Notes: generated from the sequence alone by a model not told the origin. A DNA stretch of 52,383 nucleotides from Massilia rubra (GCF_011682065.1 NZ_VUYU01000041.1:1-52383), one strand, 5' to 3'; counted from the first letter of the stretch, positions 17,303 through 27,804 are shown. A program made the numbers and translations.

Positions 17303-17920
17303 TCAGTGCGCTGCGGCGCGTTTGAGCTCGGGCGCCAATCCGGCAACGAATCCCTCCATCGTTTCCTCGCCCAGATCCACCGCCTTGGCGCCGCCGCCGG
17401 CAACGAAGGTGATATCGGTAATGCCGATCACACCGAGGATGAGGCGCAGGTATTGCGTGGCAATATCGCGCTCGCGGATGGGCGAACCTTCGGTATATAC
17501 GCCTCCCGAGGCGATCAGCACGGTCGCCTGTTTGCCGGTAACGAGTCCGCGTCCGTCGAAGCCGAGCGTCATCCCCTTGCGGACGATGTGATCGATCCAT
17601 GCCTTCAGTACGGCGGGCACGTTATAGTTGTAGACCGGCGTGGCGATAACGATGTGATCTGCCGCCAGCAGTTCGGCGACCAGTTGGTCCGACAGCGCCA
17701 GCCTGTCCTTCATCGCGGGCGAATGCTGGGCAGGGGGCGTGAAATACGCCTCCAGCCAGGGCGCCGTGACAAAAGGCAAGCCCGTTTCCATCAGATCGCG
17801 CCCGACCACCTCGCCGCCCGGATGCGCGGCCAGCCACTCCCTCACAAAGCGGCGCGTCATATGGCGCGAGACCGATGTATTGCCGCGAGGGCTGGTTTCG
17901 ACCACCAGAAGTTGAGTCAT
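17303..17920 (-). CDS. azoR: FMN-dependent NADH-azoreductase
   Basis: A 205-aa flavodoxin-fold quinone/azo reductase that uses FMN and NAD(P)H for two-electron reduction in the cytoplasm. Visible family features are [22 protein letters not shown] at the phosphate-binding loop (positions 4-25), [25 protein letters not shown] (substrate/FMN region), and an [10 protein letters not shown] loop. It is divergent from a LysR regulator starting at 18050, which probably controls it, as is common for azoR-like genes that answer to quinones or electrophiles. Confidence 0.92.
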   Translation of the reverse strand: MTQLLVVETSPRGNTSVSRHMTRRFVREWLAAHPGGEVVGRDLMETGLPFVTAPWLEAYFTPPAQHSPAMKDRLALSDQLVAELLAADHIVIATPVYNYNVPAVLKAWIDHIVRKGMTLGFDGRGLVTGKQATVLIASGGVYTEGSPIRERDIATQYLRLILGVIGITDITFVAGGGAKAVDLGEETMEGFVAGLAPELKRAAAH

Positions 17921-18049
17921 TTGAATATCTCCTTACGAAAGAATTGGCTGCAAGCGATCAATATATAGCCAGCAATACCCCTGTGCCAGAGATCAAAATA
18001 TGATACTTTCTATCGGAATTTGTGATGAATCACGCAAGGGAGGACTGTC

Positions 18050-18946
18050 TTGATCGGAAGTTTTACGCTGGACCAGCTGCGCGTGCTGGTAACGATTGCC
18101 GATACGGGCAGCTTCTCCGCCGCAGGCAGGAAACTGGGGCGTGTGCAGTCCGCCATCAGCCAGGCGATCGCGACGCTGGAACAAGTCCAGGGCGTGCTGC
18201 TGTTCGACCGCGGCGGTCACCGGCCGCGCCTGACCGACAGCGGACGTGTCCTGGTCGAGCAGGCGCGCCTGGTCCTGGCGAGCGCCGACCGTTTCCAGGC
18301 GATAGCGATGAGTACGCATGCCGGCCTGGAGCCCGAACTCGTCATCGCCATCGACCCGCTGGTGCCGAGCGCGCCCTTGATCGACAGCTTGCGCGCGCTG
18401 GGGGAACGCTTTCCCGATCTTCCAGTCAGTTTCTCGACAGAAGGGCTGGGGGGTTCGTTGCGGCGCTTGCGCAGCGGCTCGGCCGCGCTCGGCATCTGCC
18501 TGCTGCTTCCCGCCGTTCCCGATGACGTCGTCGCCTACCCCTTGCTCACGATCGGCATGCAGCCCGTCGTCGCGCCCGCACATCCACTGGCCGCGCTGGG
18601 ACGTCCGGCAACGCACGGCGATCTGGAGCCGCACGTGCAACTTGTGCTGTCCGATCCTGTCGACCCCGGTGGAGGGAATTACGGGCTGGCGAGCGCCAGG
18701 CTGTGGCGCTTCGTCGATCTGGGGCGGCGCCTGGACTTCGTGATGGCGGGCTTTGGATGGTGCCGCATGCCCGCGCATCTGATCGCCGGGCCGGTCGCCG
18801 CCGGGCAGCTGCATGCGTTCCGGATCATCGACGACCCGACGCCCCGGGAAGGACTGACCATGTATGCGGCGCATATGCGCAACCGCGCACTCGGGCCGGC
18901 GGGACGCTGGCTGCTCGACCACCTCAGGGAACGTTTAGCGGCGTGA
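18050..18946 (+). CDS. LysR-family regulator, divergent from azoR
   Basis: A 298-aa LysR protein: helix-turn-helix in FTLDQLRVLVTIADTGSFSA followed by AGRKLGRVQSAISQAIATLE, and a LysR-type effector domain from about residue 90. The best start is a TTG at 18050, because AAGGGAGGA lies just upstream and the N-terminus (MIGSFTLDQL) then fits the family. The gene is divergent from azoR across 129 bp, so it most likely regulates azoR and itself. Effector unknown. Confidence 0.9.
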   Translation: MIGSFTLDQLRVLVTIADTGSFSAAGRKLGRVQSAISQAIATLEQVQGVLLFDRGGHRPRLTDSGRVLVEQARLVLASADRFQAIAMSTHAGLEPELVIAIDPLVPSAPLIDSLRALGERFPDLPVSFSTEGLGGSLRRLRSGSAALGICLLLPAVPDDVVAYPLLTIGMQPVVAPAHPLAALGRPATHGDLEPHVQLVLSDPVDPGGGNYGLASARLWRFVDLGRRLDFVMAGFGWCRMPAHLIAGPVAAGQLHAFRIIDDPTPREGLTMYAAHMRNRALGPAGRWLLDHLRERLAA

Positions 18947-18969
18947 ATGCGGCTGCGGATCGTCCGGCG

Positions 18970-20532
18970 CTATGTGGCCGCCGACCGGTACCCGATCCGG
19001 AACCCGCCCCAGTGCTTGCCATCGACATAAATCGGGGCCGACAGGTCGTGCATGACTTCCCCCGTATCGCGCTTGTACGTCTGCAACAAAAACGCCTTGG
19101 TATTCGCGCCGCAGCGCGACCCCGTCCTGTCGTTGAAAATGCGCTTGGTCCGGTTGTTCACGATATCGACAGCGTAATCCCCGGTCAGCGGCTGCGAAAA
19201 CTTTTTGTTATGGGTCGGAAAATACCCATTGCTGTCGACCGCGCCCGCGTACGCCAGGTGCGGCATGGCCGCCAATAAAGCTTCCTGCAAGGCCGGCAGC
19301 ACCTTGTCGGTAAAGCCATCGAAACGCGTGCTGTGCTTGGGCGGATCGGTATCCGGAATCGGCTTGTAACGGCGGTCGAACAGCGCCTCATGACTGATCT
19401 GGCCCGTCTTGATCGCCGCGCTGAACAACTTTCCGATCTCGCTGGCCGCTTGCTGGGCTGCAAGCCGGATCGGATCGTGCGAGCTCGCCAGCGACGACTC
19501 TCCCATCGCCCCGGCAATCGATTCGGCCTTCTCGGCCAGCGCCATCGCCGACCCGGTCGCACGCGGCAATTCGGCATTGGTCGAGAGCATGCTGTCGCGG
19601 ATCTCGCACAAGGCGCCGGCAATGCTGCGCGTGGTCTGCACATGCGTCTGCGCCGCCCCGGCAATCTGCCCGATGGCCGTTTCCGACACGCTGGAAGAGC
19701 GTTCGATATTGCCCAGGAAACCGTGTACCCGTTCCACATTGCCGGCCGCTTCGCTGACCACGCTCGCGAGCGAGGCCATGCCGACGCTGGCCGTTGCCGC
19801 CTGCTCATTAATCGCGCGCACCATCATGCTGATTTCGCCGGCGGCCTCACGGGTGCGATGCGCCAGCTGGCGCACTTCGCCGGCCACGACGGCAAAGCCG
19901 CGCCCGTGCTCGCCGGCCCGCGCCGCTTCGATGGCGGCGTTGAGCGCCAGCAAATTGGTACGGGCGGAAATTTCGGTGATGACGTCGGTAAAACCGGTGA
20001 TGGCCCTGGACTTTTCCTGCAGCGCACTCATGGTGCTGGCGGCTTGCTGGGCGTCGACGCGGGCGCTGCTGATGCGCTTGAGCCCTTCGGCCACCTCGGC
20101 GCGTCCGGCCACGCTTTCGCTGCGCACTTCAGCAGCCACGGTGGCGGCGCGCCCGGCGTTGACGGCGATCTGCTCGGTGGTGCGGGCCACGTCTTCGGCG
20201 CTGGCAACGATGCCGATGGCGGTTTGCACGTCCTTTTCGATCTTTTTCTTGACCGAATCGACAAAATACGCCGTTTCGGCGGCCCCGATCATGATGTCGT
20301 CGATGGAATGGCCGACCACGGCGATGAACTTCCCGCTATCGCCGCCATCGCTTTTCGGTTGCAGGAGGAGGAACAGGCCGACGCTGGCCATGCCCGCCAG
20401 CGCGGCGGCGAGCAGCGGTCCCAGCGCGGGGCCGGCAACCAGGCCAAGGAGGAAAACCACAAGAACGCCACCAGCGGCCGCGCCGCAACAGGCGAGCACG
20501 CGCCGCCCTGTCCTGGAATGAAGTTGCTTCAT
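18970..20532 (-). CDS. Methyl-accepting chemotaxis protein with C-terminal sensor-like domain
   Basis: About 520 aa. Two hydrophobic segments near the N-terminus (about 12-33 and 37-57) with almost nothing between them leave no periplasmic sensor. The MCP signalling region follows (about 80-350), including the highly conserved hairpin tip around [20 protein letters not shown] and [16 protein letters not shown] 150-residue domain is then appended, with [37 protein letters not shown] and [17 protein letters not shown], resembling the cytoplasmic C-terminal Cache-like domain of some Pseudomonas/Burkholderia receptors. Signal input is thus probably intracellular. The start at 20532 (AAGGGGAC before ATG) is preferred to one 33 bases upstream. 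Confidence 0.88.
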   Translation of the reverse strand: MKQLHSRTGRRVLACCGAAAGGVLVVFLLGLVAGPALGPLLAAALAGMASVGLFLLLQPKSDGGDSGKFIAVVGHSIDDIMIGAAETAYFVDSVKKKIEKDVQTAIGIVASAEDVARTTEQIAVNAGRAATVAAEVRSESVAGRAEVAEGLKRISSARVDAQQAASTMSALQEKSRAITGFTDVITEISARTNLLALNAAIEAARAGEHGRGFAVVAGEVRQLAHRTREAAGEISMMVRAINEQAATASVGMASLASVVSEAAGNVERVHGFLGNIERSSSVSETAIGQIAGAAQTHVQTTRSIAGALCEIRDSMLSTNAELPRATGSAMALAEKAESIAGAMGESSLASSHDPIRLAAQQAASEIGKLFSAAIKTGQISHEALFDRRYKPIPDTDPPKHSTRFDGFTDKVLPALQEALLAAMPHLAYAGAVDSNGYFPTHNKKFSQPLTGDYAVDIVNNRTKRIFNDRTGSRCGANTKAFLLQTYKRDTGEVMHDLSAPIYVDGKHWGGFRIGYRSAAT

Positions 20533-20680
20533 GTGTCCCCTTGGCCGCTCGAATCGCCAGGACATCCTCAGTACGGAGCCGTTCCTTGCTATTCGATCGT
20601 CATAACCTACAGCATAAGCAAGCGAAGCTCAATGCATTTGAGACACAATGTATCCAAACAAAAACATTTCTACCGAGTGC

Positions 20681-21136
20681 TTATTTAATCGGCAGTTTGG
20701 TGGTATTTTTGACTTCTTCCATGACGGCGTAGGTATGGGTTTCGCGCACGCCTTTCTGGAGCAGGGTTTTGCCCAGGAATTCGCGGTAGGCGGCCATATC
20801 CTTGACGCGGGCCTTGACCAGGTAGTCGAAACCGCCGGCCACCATATGGCATTCGAGTACTTCGGGGATGAGCTGGACGCTGTTCTTGAAGGCGTCGAAG
20901 ACTTCGGGTGTGGTGCGGTCGAGCACCACCTCGATGAAAACCAGCAAGGAAACGTCGAGCAACTGGGGATTGAGCTGGGCCGTGTACCCCATGATGTAGC
21001 CCGATTCGTGCAGCTTGCGCACGCGCTCGAGGCAAGCGGCAGGCGACAGGTTCACCCGCGCCGCAAGTTCCACGTTGCTGATCCGGCCGTCGCTTTGTAG
21101 TTCCGACAGAATTTTCTTGCTAATCTTGTCCAGCAT
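20681..21136 (-). CDS. Lrp/AsnC-family regulator, probable control of putA
   Basis: A 151-aa Lrp-type protein starting MLDKISKKILSELQSDGR, with a helix-turn-helix (ELAARVNLSPAACLERVRKL) and a RAM domain. GGAGAT is well placed before the ATG at 21136; a longer frame starting at 21181 lacks support. It is divergent from putA across 216 bp. In many proteobacteria an Lrp-like activator (PutR or BkdR type) next to putA turns on proline catabolism when proline is present; the arrangement here suggests the same. Confidence 0.9.
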   Translation of the reverse strand: MLDKISKKILSELQSDGRISNVELAARVNLSPAACLERVRKLHESGYIMGYTAQLNPQLLDVSLLVFIEVVLDRTTPEVFDAFKNSVQLIPEVLECHMVAGGFDYLVKARVKDMAAYREFLGKTLLQKGVRETHTYAVMEEVKNTTKLPIK

Positions 21137-21352
21137 TGAGATCTCCGCAATAAATTTTATTTGGTGAAATTGTCTCACCAAAAACTATCTATGGCTAGTC
21201 TTCTGTAATACCAGAATTAATCCAGAAGAATTCACTCTACAATCGAATCATCTTTTCGCGCACGCCGCAACATCGATTCCTTAACGGAAAGCCATGTTGA
21301 GCGTGCGCGGAGTCGTCATTCCGATTCGTTTAATCCAAGTAAAGAGTTCTCA

Positions 21353-24300
21353 ATGCAAACTGCCGCTGCTTCGGCCATCCCCTTCGTTCCCTTCTCAGCG
21401 CTCCAGGCTGAAATCAAGCCGGACCAGGCGCCATTGCGCGCCGCCATCACCGCCGCTTACCGGCGCGATGAAGCCGAGGCCGTCGACTGGCTGCTGGGGC
21501 AGGGCAATCAAGCCCATCCCGACGCGCACGCGCTGGCGCACCGCCTGGTCTCGGCCGTGCGTGAAAAACGCACGCGCTCGTCCGGCGTCGATGCGCTGAT
21601 GCATGAATTCTCCCTGTCTTCCGAAGAAGGTGTCGCACTGATGTGTCTGGCTGAAGCGCTGCTGCGCATTCCCGACAGCCAGACCGCCGACCGCCTGATC
21701 GCCGACAAGATCAGCAAGGGCGACTGGCGCAAGCACCTGGGCGAGTCGCCCTCGCTGTTCGTCAACGCCGCGACCTGGGGTTTGCTCATTACCGGCAAGC
21801 TGGTCGGCACCAGCAGCGAAACCGGGCTCGGCTCGGCGCTGACCAAGCTGATCGGCAAGGGCGGCGAACCGTTGATCCGCAAGGGCGTGGACCTGGCGAT
21901 GCGCATGCTGGGCAACCAGTTCGTCACCGGCCAGACCATCGGCGAAGCGATCAAGAACAGCCGCGACAATGAGCAGCGCGGCTATCGCTATTCTTACGAC
22001 ATGCTGGGCGAAGCGGCCCTGACCGAAGTGGACGCGCAGAACTATTACGCCTCGTACGAAACGGCGATCCATGCGATCGGCAAGGCGTCGAACGGGCGCG
22101 GCATCAAGGATGGTCCGGGCATTTCGGTCAAGCTGTCGGCCCTGCACCCGCGTTACAGCCGGGCCCAGCATGCGCGCATGATGAACGAACTGCTGCCGCG
22201 CGTGAAAAGCCTGGTGTTGCTGGCCAAACAGTACAACATCGGCATCAATATCGATGCGGAAGAAGCAGACCGCCTCGAAATCTCGCTCGACATGATGGAA
22301 GCGATGGCCTTCGATGCGGACCTGGCCGGTTTCGAGGGCATCGGTTTCGTGGTGCAGGCCTACCAGAAGCGCTGCCCGTTCGTGATCGATTTCCTGATCG
22401 ACCTGGCGCAGCGCAGCGGGCGCAAATTCATGGTGCGCCTAGTCAAAGGCGCGTATTGGGATGCCGAAATCAAGCGCGCGCAAGTCGACGGCATGCCCGG
22501 TTATCCGGTCTATACGCGCAAGGTCTACACCGACGTGTCGTACCTGACCTGCGCCAAGAAACTGTTAAAAGCGAGCAGCCTGCTGTACCCGCAATTTGCC
22601 ACCCATAATGCGCATAGCCTGTCGGTGATTTACACCTGGGCGCAGCAGGACGGCATCAAGGATTATGAATTCCAGTGCCTGCACGGCATGGGCGAAACGC
22701 TGTACGACCAGGTCGTCGGCAAGGCCAACCTGGATAAACCGTGCCGCATTTATGCGCCGGTCGGCTCGCACGAAACACTGCTCGCCTACCTGGTGCGCCG
22801 CCTGCTGGAAAACGGCGCCAATTCGTCGTTCGTCAATCAGATTGTCGATGAAAAAGTGAAGATCGAATCGCTCATCGCCGACCCGTTCGAGGCATCCCGC
22901 GCGCAGGGCGGTGCGCCGCATCCGGGCATCGCTTTGCCGCTTGCCTTGTTCAGTGCGGAACGCAAGAATTCGGCCGGCCTCGATCTGTCCAACGAAGATG
23001 TACTGCGCGATATCGGCACCGCACTGGCGCAGCCGCGCAATTACCACGCCGCGCCTTTGATCGATGGCCCCGTGGTGGCCGGCGCGCCGGTGTCGATCCG
23101 CAATCCGGCGCTGCACCTTGATATCGTCGGCAAAGTCAGCGACGCCAGCGCCGCCGATGTGGAAACGGCGCTGCACAGCGCCAGCAATTACGCCATGGAT
23201 TGGCAAACCACCGGACCGACTGCGCGTGCCGCGATGCTCGCGCGCGTGGCCGATCTGTTTGAAGAAAACTATGCGGAACTGATGGCGCTGGCCATTCGCG
23301 AAGCCGGTAAATCGCTGCCGAATGCGATCGCCGAAATCCGCGAAGCGGTCGATTTCCTGCGCTATTACGCGGCCCAGGTGCATGGCACGCAGCATGTGCT
23401 GGCGCTTGGTCCGGTAACGTGTATCAGCCCGTGGAATTTCCCGCTTGCGATCTTTACCGGACAGGTGGCGGCGGCGCTTGCCGCCGGCAATGTGGTACTG
23501 GCAAAACCGGCGGAACAAACCCCGCTGATCGCGTATCGCGCGGTGCAGTTGTTCCATGAAGCGGGTATTCCCAAAGCGGCCCTGCAATTCTTGCCCGGTC
23601 GCGGCGAAGTCGTCGGCGCGGGTTTGACTGGCGATGCGCGCGTCAAAGGCGTGATTTTTACCGGCTCCACCGAAGTGGCGCAATTGATCAACCGCACCCT
23701 GGCGGCGCGTTCGGTAAAAGAGTCGTGCGACATTCCCCTGATCGCCGAAACCGGCGGCCAGAATGCGCTGATCGTCGATTCCTCGGCCTTGCCGGAACAG
23801 GTGGTGCAGGACGTGATGACATCGGCGTTCGACAGCGCCGGCCAGCGCTGCTCGGCCTTGCGCGTGCTGTTCCTGCAACAGGAAATCGCCGATAAAACCA
23901 TCAAGATGCTCAAGGGTGCGATGCAGGAATTGCGCGTCGGCGTGCCGGATCGCCTGGCCACCGATATCGGCCCGGTGATCGATGCGGAAGCGCAGCAAAA
24001 CCTGCTGAAACATATCGAGCGCCTCAAATCCACCGCCAAAAACCATTTTTCGCTGGAAGTGCCGGCGGCAGTGTCGGCGCAGGGCACGTTCGTGGCCCCG
24101 ACGGTGCTCGAAATCGGCTCGCTGGCCGAACTGACGCACGAAGTATTTGGCCCGGTGCTGCACATCATTCGCTATCGCCGCGACGATTTGCCAAAGCTGA
24201 TCGAGTCGATCAACGCCACCGGTTTCGGCCTGACCCTGGGCGTGCATTCGCGTATCGATGAAACGATCGATTTCATTACCGCGCGCGCGCACGTCGGCAA

Positions 24301-25000
24301 TATCTACGTGAACCGCAATATCGTCGGCGCCGTGGTCGGCGTGCAACCGTTCGGCGGCGAAGGCCAGTCCGGAACCGGTCCGAAAGCGGGCGGCCCGCTC
24401 TACCTCAAGCGCCTGCAGCGCGCCGCACCGCCGCTGCTGGAACATGAGCGCCAGGGCACGCCGGGCCTGGACGCCTTGCTGGTGTGGGCCAACACCCACG
24501 GCCACGCGCACGTCGTCACCCTGGCCGAAGAATACATGCGCACCACCCTGGCCGGCGCCAGCCTGACCCTGCCCGGCCCGACCGGCGAGCGCAACGGCTT
24601 GTCGTTCGCCCCGCGCGGCGCCATTTTGTGTGCGGCGGCGACGCCTGGCGTGTTGCTCAATCAACTGGCGGCATGCCTGGCAACCGGCAACCAGGCGATT
24701 GTGCTGGCGCGTGCAAAAGAAGTGATTCCCGAAGGCTTGCCGCCGGAAGTCATGGACCGTATTACGTATGTAAAAGGGGCCGATACGACAGAATGCCATT
24801 TCCAGATTGCCCTGGTAGAAGCGTCGCTGACGGCCGAATTGTGGCCTGTGCTGGCGAGCCGCCAGGGAGCGATTGTCGGCGTCATCGAAACCTCGGAAGA
24901 AGGTCCGATTGCGCTGTGGCGCATGGTGGCCGAGCGCGCACTGTGCGTCAATACCACTGCGGCTGGCGGAAACGCAAGCCTGATGACCTTAGGTCTGTAA
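21353..25000 (+). CDS. putA: Bifunctional proline dehydrogenase / P5C dehydrogenase
   Basis: PutA oxidises proline to glutamate in two steps (FAD-dependent PRODH, then NAD-dependent pyrroline-5-carboxylate dehydrogenase) with channelling between them. Of 1215 residues, the PRODH barrel lies at about 70-500 (GPGISVKLSALHPRY, RLVKGAYWDAEIKRAQ). The aldehyde dehydrogenase domain covers about 570-1020, with PWNFPLAIFTGQVAAALAAG and catalytic Cys in GQRCSALR. A C-terminal region seals the channel. There is no N-terminal ribbon-helix-helix as in E. coli PutA, so it cannot self-repress, in keeping with control by the divergent Lrp-type gene. ald follows 34 bp downstream. Confidence 0.97.
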   Translation: MQTAAASAIPFVPFSALQAEIKPDQAPLRAAITAAYRRDEAEAVDWLLGQGNQAHPDAHALAHRLVSAVREKRTRSSGVDALMHEFSLSSEEGVALMCLAEALLRIPDSQTADRLIADKISKGDWRKHLGESPSLFVNAATWGLLITGKLVGTSSETGLGSALTKLIGKGGEPLIRKGVDLAMRMLGNQFVTGQTIGEAIKNSRDNEQRGYRYSYDMLGEAALTEVDAQNYYASYETAIHAIGKASNGRGIKDGPGISVKLSALHPRYSRAQHARMMNELLPRVKSLVLLAKQYNIGINIDAEEADRLEISLDMMEAMAFDADLAGFEGIGFVVQAYQKRCPFVIDFLIDLAQRSGRKFMVRLVKGAYWDAEIKRAQVDGMPGYPVYTRKVYTDVSYLTCAKKLLKASSLLYPQFATHNAHSLSVIYTWAQQDGIKDYEFQCLHGMGETLYDQVVGKANLDKPCRIYAPVGSHETLLAYLVRRLLENGANSSFVNQIVDEKVKIESLIADPFEASRAQGGAPHPGIALPLALFSAERKNSAGLDLSNEDVLRDIGTALAQPRNYHAAPLIDGPVVAGAPVSIRNPALHLDIVGKVSDASAADVETALHSASNYAMDWQTTGPTARAAMLARVADLFEENYAELMALAIREAGKSLPNAIAEIREAVDFLRYYAAQVHGTQHVLALGPVTCISPWNFPLAIFTGQVAAALAAGNVVLAKPAEQTPLIAYRAVQLFHEAGIPKAALQFLPGRGEVVGAGLTGDARVKGVIFTGSTEVAQLINRTLAARSVKESCDIPLIAETGGQNALIVDSSALPEQVVQDVMTSAFDSAGQRCSALRVLFLQQEIADKTIKMLKGAMQELRVGVPDRLATDIGPVIDAEAQQNLLKHIERLKSTAKNHFSLEVPAAVSAQGTFVAPTVLEIGSLAELTHEVFGPVLHIIRYRRDDLPKLIESINATGFGLTLGVHSRIDETIDFITARAHVGNIYVNRNIVGAVVGVQPFGGEGQSGTGPKAGGPLYLKRLQRAAPPLLEHERQGTPGLDALLVWANTHGHAHVVTLAEEYMRTTLAGASLTLPGPTGERNGLSFAPRGAILCAAATPGVLLNQLAACLATGNQAIVLARAKEVIPEGLPPEVMDRITYVKGADTTECHFQIALVEASLTAELWPVLASRQGAIVGVIETSEEGPIALWRMVAERALCVNTTAAGGNASLMTLGL

Positions 25001-25034
25001 TGATGTAAACATAAACTACCCCTTGGAGGATGAC

Positions 25035-26150
25035 ATGATCGTAGGCGTTCCAAAAGAGATCAAGAATCACGAATACCGGGTCGGCTTAACGCCGCCAAGC
25101 GTGCGCGAATTAAGCTCGCGCGGACACCAGGTGCTGGTTCAGAAAAATGCGGGCGCTGAGATCGGGTTATCCGATGAGCAGTATGTGGCCGCCGGTGCGA
25201 GCATGGTCGACGACGCGAAAGAGATTTTCGCGCGCGCCGACATGATCGTCAAAGTCAAGGAACCGCAGCCGGTCGAATGCGCGATGCTGCGCGACGGCCA
25301 GATCCTGTACACCTATCTGCACCTGGCCCCGGATCCGGAGCAAACCGCGGCGCTGGTCAAATCGGGCGCAGTGTGCATCGCATACGAAACCATTACCGGC
25401 GCCGGCGGCGGTTTGCCCTTGCTCGCTCCCATGAGCGAAGTGGCGGGGCGCATGGCGATCCAGGCCGGCGCCGCCCACCTCGAAAAATCCAAAGGCGGCA
25501 TGGGGTTGCTGCTCGGCGGCGTTCCCGGCGTGGCGGCCGGCCATGTGGTCATTATCGGGGCCGGCGTGGTCGGCACCAATGCGCTGCAAATGGCCATTGG
25601 CACAGGGGCGCGGGTGACGGTGCTCGATAAAAGCATCGATCGCCTGCGACAGCTCGACCTGGTATTCGGCAACCGCATTTCGACCCAGTATTCGAATGCG
25701 CATGCGATCGAGGAAGCGGTGCTGTCGGCCGACCTGGTGATCGGCGGCGTGCTGGTACCGGGCGCAGCGGCGCCCAAACTGGTCACGCGCGCCATGATTT
25801 CGAAAATGAAGGCCGGCGCGGTGGTGGTCGATGTGGCGATCGACCAGGGCGGCTGTTTTGAAACCTCGCATGCGACCACGCACGCCGATCCGACCTATAT
25901 CGTCGACGGCGTGGTGCATTACTGCGTGGCCAACATGCCGGGCGCGGTGGCGCGCACCTCGACCTTTGCGTTGAATAACGCGACCATCGGCCACGCGGTG
26001 GCGCTGGCGGAAAAAGGCTGGAAAAAAGCCCTGGCCGACGACGCCCATCTGAAAAACGGACTGAATGTCTGCCAGGGCAAAATCACTTACGCGGCAATTG
26101 CCCAGGCACTCGGGTACGACTACACGCCGGCCGATTCCCTGCTGGCTTGA
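25035..26150 (+). CDS. ald: Alanine dehydrogenase
   Basis: It interconverts L-alanine and pyruvate plus ammonia with NAD(H) in the cytoplasm. The 371-aa protein has [20 protein letters not shown] at its N-terminus, KVKEPQP (substrate lysine region), and the NAD-binding [23 protein letters not shown] precedes the ATG at 25035. It lies 34 bp after putA and is probably co-transcribed; together they feed amino-acid nitrogen and carbon into central metabolism. Its 3' end overlaps the convergent nucleosidase gene by 31 bp. Confidence 0.96.
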   Translation: MIVGVPKEIKNHEYRVGLTPPSVRELSSRGHQVLVQKNAGAEIGLSDEQYVAAGASMVDDAKEIFARADMIVKVKEPQPVECAMLRDGQILYTYLHLAPDPEQTAALVKSGAVCIAYETITGAGGGLPLLAPMSEVAGRMAIQAGAAHLEKSKGGMGLLLGGVPGVAAGHVVIIGAGVVGTNALQMAIGTGARVTVLDKSIDRLRQLDLVFGNRISTQYSNAHAIEEAVLSADLVIGGVLVPGAAAPKLVTRAMISKMKAGAVVVDVAIDQGGCFETSHATTHADPTYIVDGVVHYCVANMPGAVARTSTFALNNATIGHAVALAEKGWKKALADDAHLKNGLNVCQGKITYAAIAQALGYDYTPADSLLA

Positions 26151-26932
26151 ACCCGGCCGCTTTTCAGCTCGGCGCAGAAACGCGTGACGATATGAAAAGC
26201 ATAACGGGAGGCGACTGATTTCACGAAGCGCATGAAATCGGTCGCCGCCTCTTCATTCGCGTTATCCGAAATCGTCCGGATCACCGCAAACGGAATGCCC
26301 AGCTCGAAGCACACCTGGGCCACCGCCGCTCCTTCCATTTCCACCGCCAGCAATCCTGGCAGCGATCCGTTCAACTGCGCCAAATGCGCGCGTTTGCTGA
26401 TGAACTGGTCGCCGCTGGCAATCAGCCCGCGATGCACCCGTGGCCGCTCCAGGCCAAATTCAGCCCGTTCCACGTCGTCGATCGCCGTTTCAAAATCCTT
26501 GTCCAGGAATTCAAGCGCCGCACTGGCGGCGCGCTGGCTCATCTGCAAGTCGGACTGGAAGTGCGACAAACCGGTCAACGGCACCTCGAAGCGGGGAAAC
26601 AGGGGACTGGCATCCATGTCGTACTGGACCAGCGATTCGGCCACCACGATGTCGCCCACCTTCACTCCCGCATCGCCGGCGCCGGCAACGCCGGTGAACA
26701 GGATGTGGGTAACTCCGTACTTTTCCACAAGCGTGGTCGCGGTCATGGCGGCGGCAACCTTGCCAATCCGCGACAGGACGCACACAGCGTCGATGCCAGC
26801 GACTTGTCCTGATGCGTAGTTGCGCATGCCATGGATGAGCGTGGCGGGGCCTTGCATGCCTTCCACGAGCCCTTCCTGTTCTTCGTGCAAGGCGCTAATG
26901 ATGCCTAAACGTATGTTTTTTCCTGAATTCAT
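26120..26932 (-). CDS. mtnN: 5'-methylthioadenosine/S-adenosylhomocysteine nucleosidase
   Basis: The enzyme hydrolyses MTA and SAH to adenine plus the ribosyl thioether, recycling by-products of SAM use. The 270-aa protein starts with LGIISALHEEQEGLVEGM (family N-terminus), has the phosphorylase-type FTGVAGAGD loop, and VEMEGAAVAQVCFELGIPFAVIRTISDNAN, which carries the MEGA substrate-binding motif and the catalytic Asp. It is longer than E. coli MtnN (232 aa), with about 30 extra residues in the middle. The gene is convergent with ald and its start faces the DnaA-box region. Confidence 0.9.
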   Translation of the reverse strand: MNSGKNIRLGIISALHEEQEGLVEGMQGPATLIHGMRNYASGQVAGIDAVCVLSRIGKVAAAMTATTLVEKYGVTHILFTGVAGAGDAGVKVGDIVVAESLVQYDMDASPLFPRFEVPLTGLSHFQSDLQMSQRAASAALEFLDKDFETAIDDVERAEFGLERPRVHRGLIASGDQFISKRAHLAQLNGSLPGLLAVEMEGAAVAQVCFELGIPFAVIRTISDNANEEAATDFMRFVKSVASRYAFHIVTRFCAELKSGRVQASRESAGV

Positions 26933-27401
26933 GCTTTGCAGAACCTTTTTTGGTGAGTGTGCATGTGGGTAAGTCCGGAGTTTTCCACAAGGATAAACCG
27001 TTCTGCATCGACTGCAAGCATCGGAAGGTGCGCAGGAGGCCGCCAGCGTCGATTTCTGCAGACAGTCCCGGCTTGCGGTCCAGCGGCCTTGTCGTGGCCG
27101 TGGCGGTGCCTCCAGGGGCTTCTAGCGGGATCGGCGGTTCAGCGTTTTCCCCGGAAGTCGCTTGTAAGCGCTTGTTTTTCGGGGTTTTCTGGCTTTTGGA
27201 GGATCTTGCTGTGGATGACTTCGAGGTTATGCACTGCTTTGCCGGGGTTTAGGGTTTTATATAAGTAGTATGTATACAAATTTAGTAGTGATAGTAAACG
27301 CTGGTTTTTGTGTGGATAAGTCTGGTTTTATCAACAGGATCAAGCGTTTACGTATCGAAAAAGTCGCTGGAAAACGCCTGTATCTTCAAAGGATGACTGT
27401 T

Positions 27402-27477
27402 GGACAAAAATTTGCCTGTGAACAAAGTCGATGGTTTTGCACATCTCATCCTGTGGATATCCATCGACTTATCCACA
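27402..27477 (+). repeat. DnaA-box module, copy 1 (imperfect 76-bp direct repeat)
   Basis: Begins GGACAAA, continues with TTTGCCTGTGAACAAAGTCG, and ends with CCTGTGGATATC and CTTATCCACA. The same order of blocks recurs at 27805-27880. The module holds a near-consensus box, a one-mismatch box and a perfect box in fixed spacing. Confidence 0.75.
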
Positions 27478-27678
27478 TGTGCTGCCAGTCAGTCGCGTTC
27501 TTCGCGACTTTTTTTGGTCTGCAGAAAAGTGACTTGCCCGTTTTTGTGGTCGATTCTTTTTTTTGGGAAACTTTGAGTTTTTGTTCAGCAAAGAAAAATT
27601 TTTTTCGCTTTTTGGCCTTTGGGGTTCTCGCGGTCGTTTTTTCAAAGGTCTTGATGGTTTACCTAAAAAGGTTAAATA

Positions 27679-27723
27679 TAGAATTAGTAGTAGTTGTTAA
27701 CAGGGGTGTTTTTCTGTGGATAA
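27679..27723 (+). other. DnaA-trio-like TAG repeats next to a DnaA box
   Basis: TAG occurs at 27680-27682, 27685-27687, 27688-27690 and 27691-27693, within ATAGAATTAGTAGTAG. A perfect DnaA box follows at 27715-27723, with a short G-rich segment (CAGGGGTG) between. Read away from the box, this strand is 3'-GATGATGAT, the polarity of the DnaA-trio that directs strand opening in the Bacillus subtilis basal unwinding system. The spacing here is about 21 bp. Confidence 0.5.
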
Positions 27724-27804
27724 TGGCAAAAACCTGTACGAAATCATGAGCTTGCGAGAGGTATAAGTCGGTGATCACCTCTGTATCCGGCTGGTATCAA
27801 TCTG

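Noticed and set aside
22565-24799. 744-codon frame antisense to putA
   Set aside because: Same antisense artefact; composition dominated by Arg, His, Gln and Ala.
26950-27268. Two overlapping frames of about 100 codons left of the A+T core
   Set aside because: They overlap in different frames, lack homology and ribosome-binding sites, and lie in the DnaA-box region.
27270-27749. 159-codon open frame across the DnaA-box region
   Set aside because: Its codons run through the DnaA boxes and the poly-T stretch, composition is unlike other genes here, and no ribosome-binding site is present.
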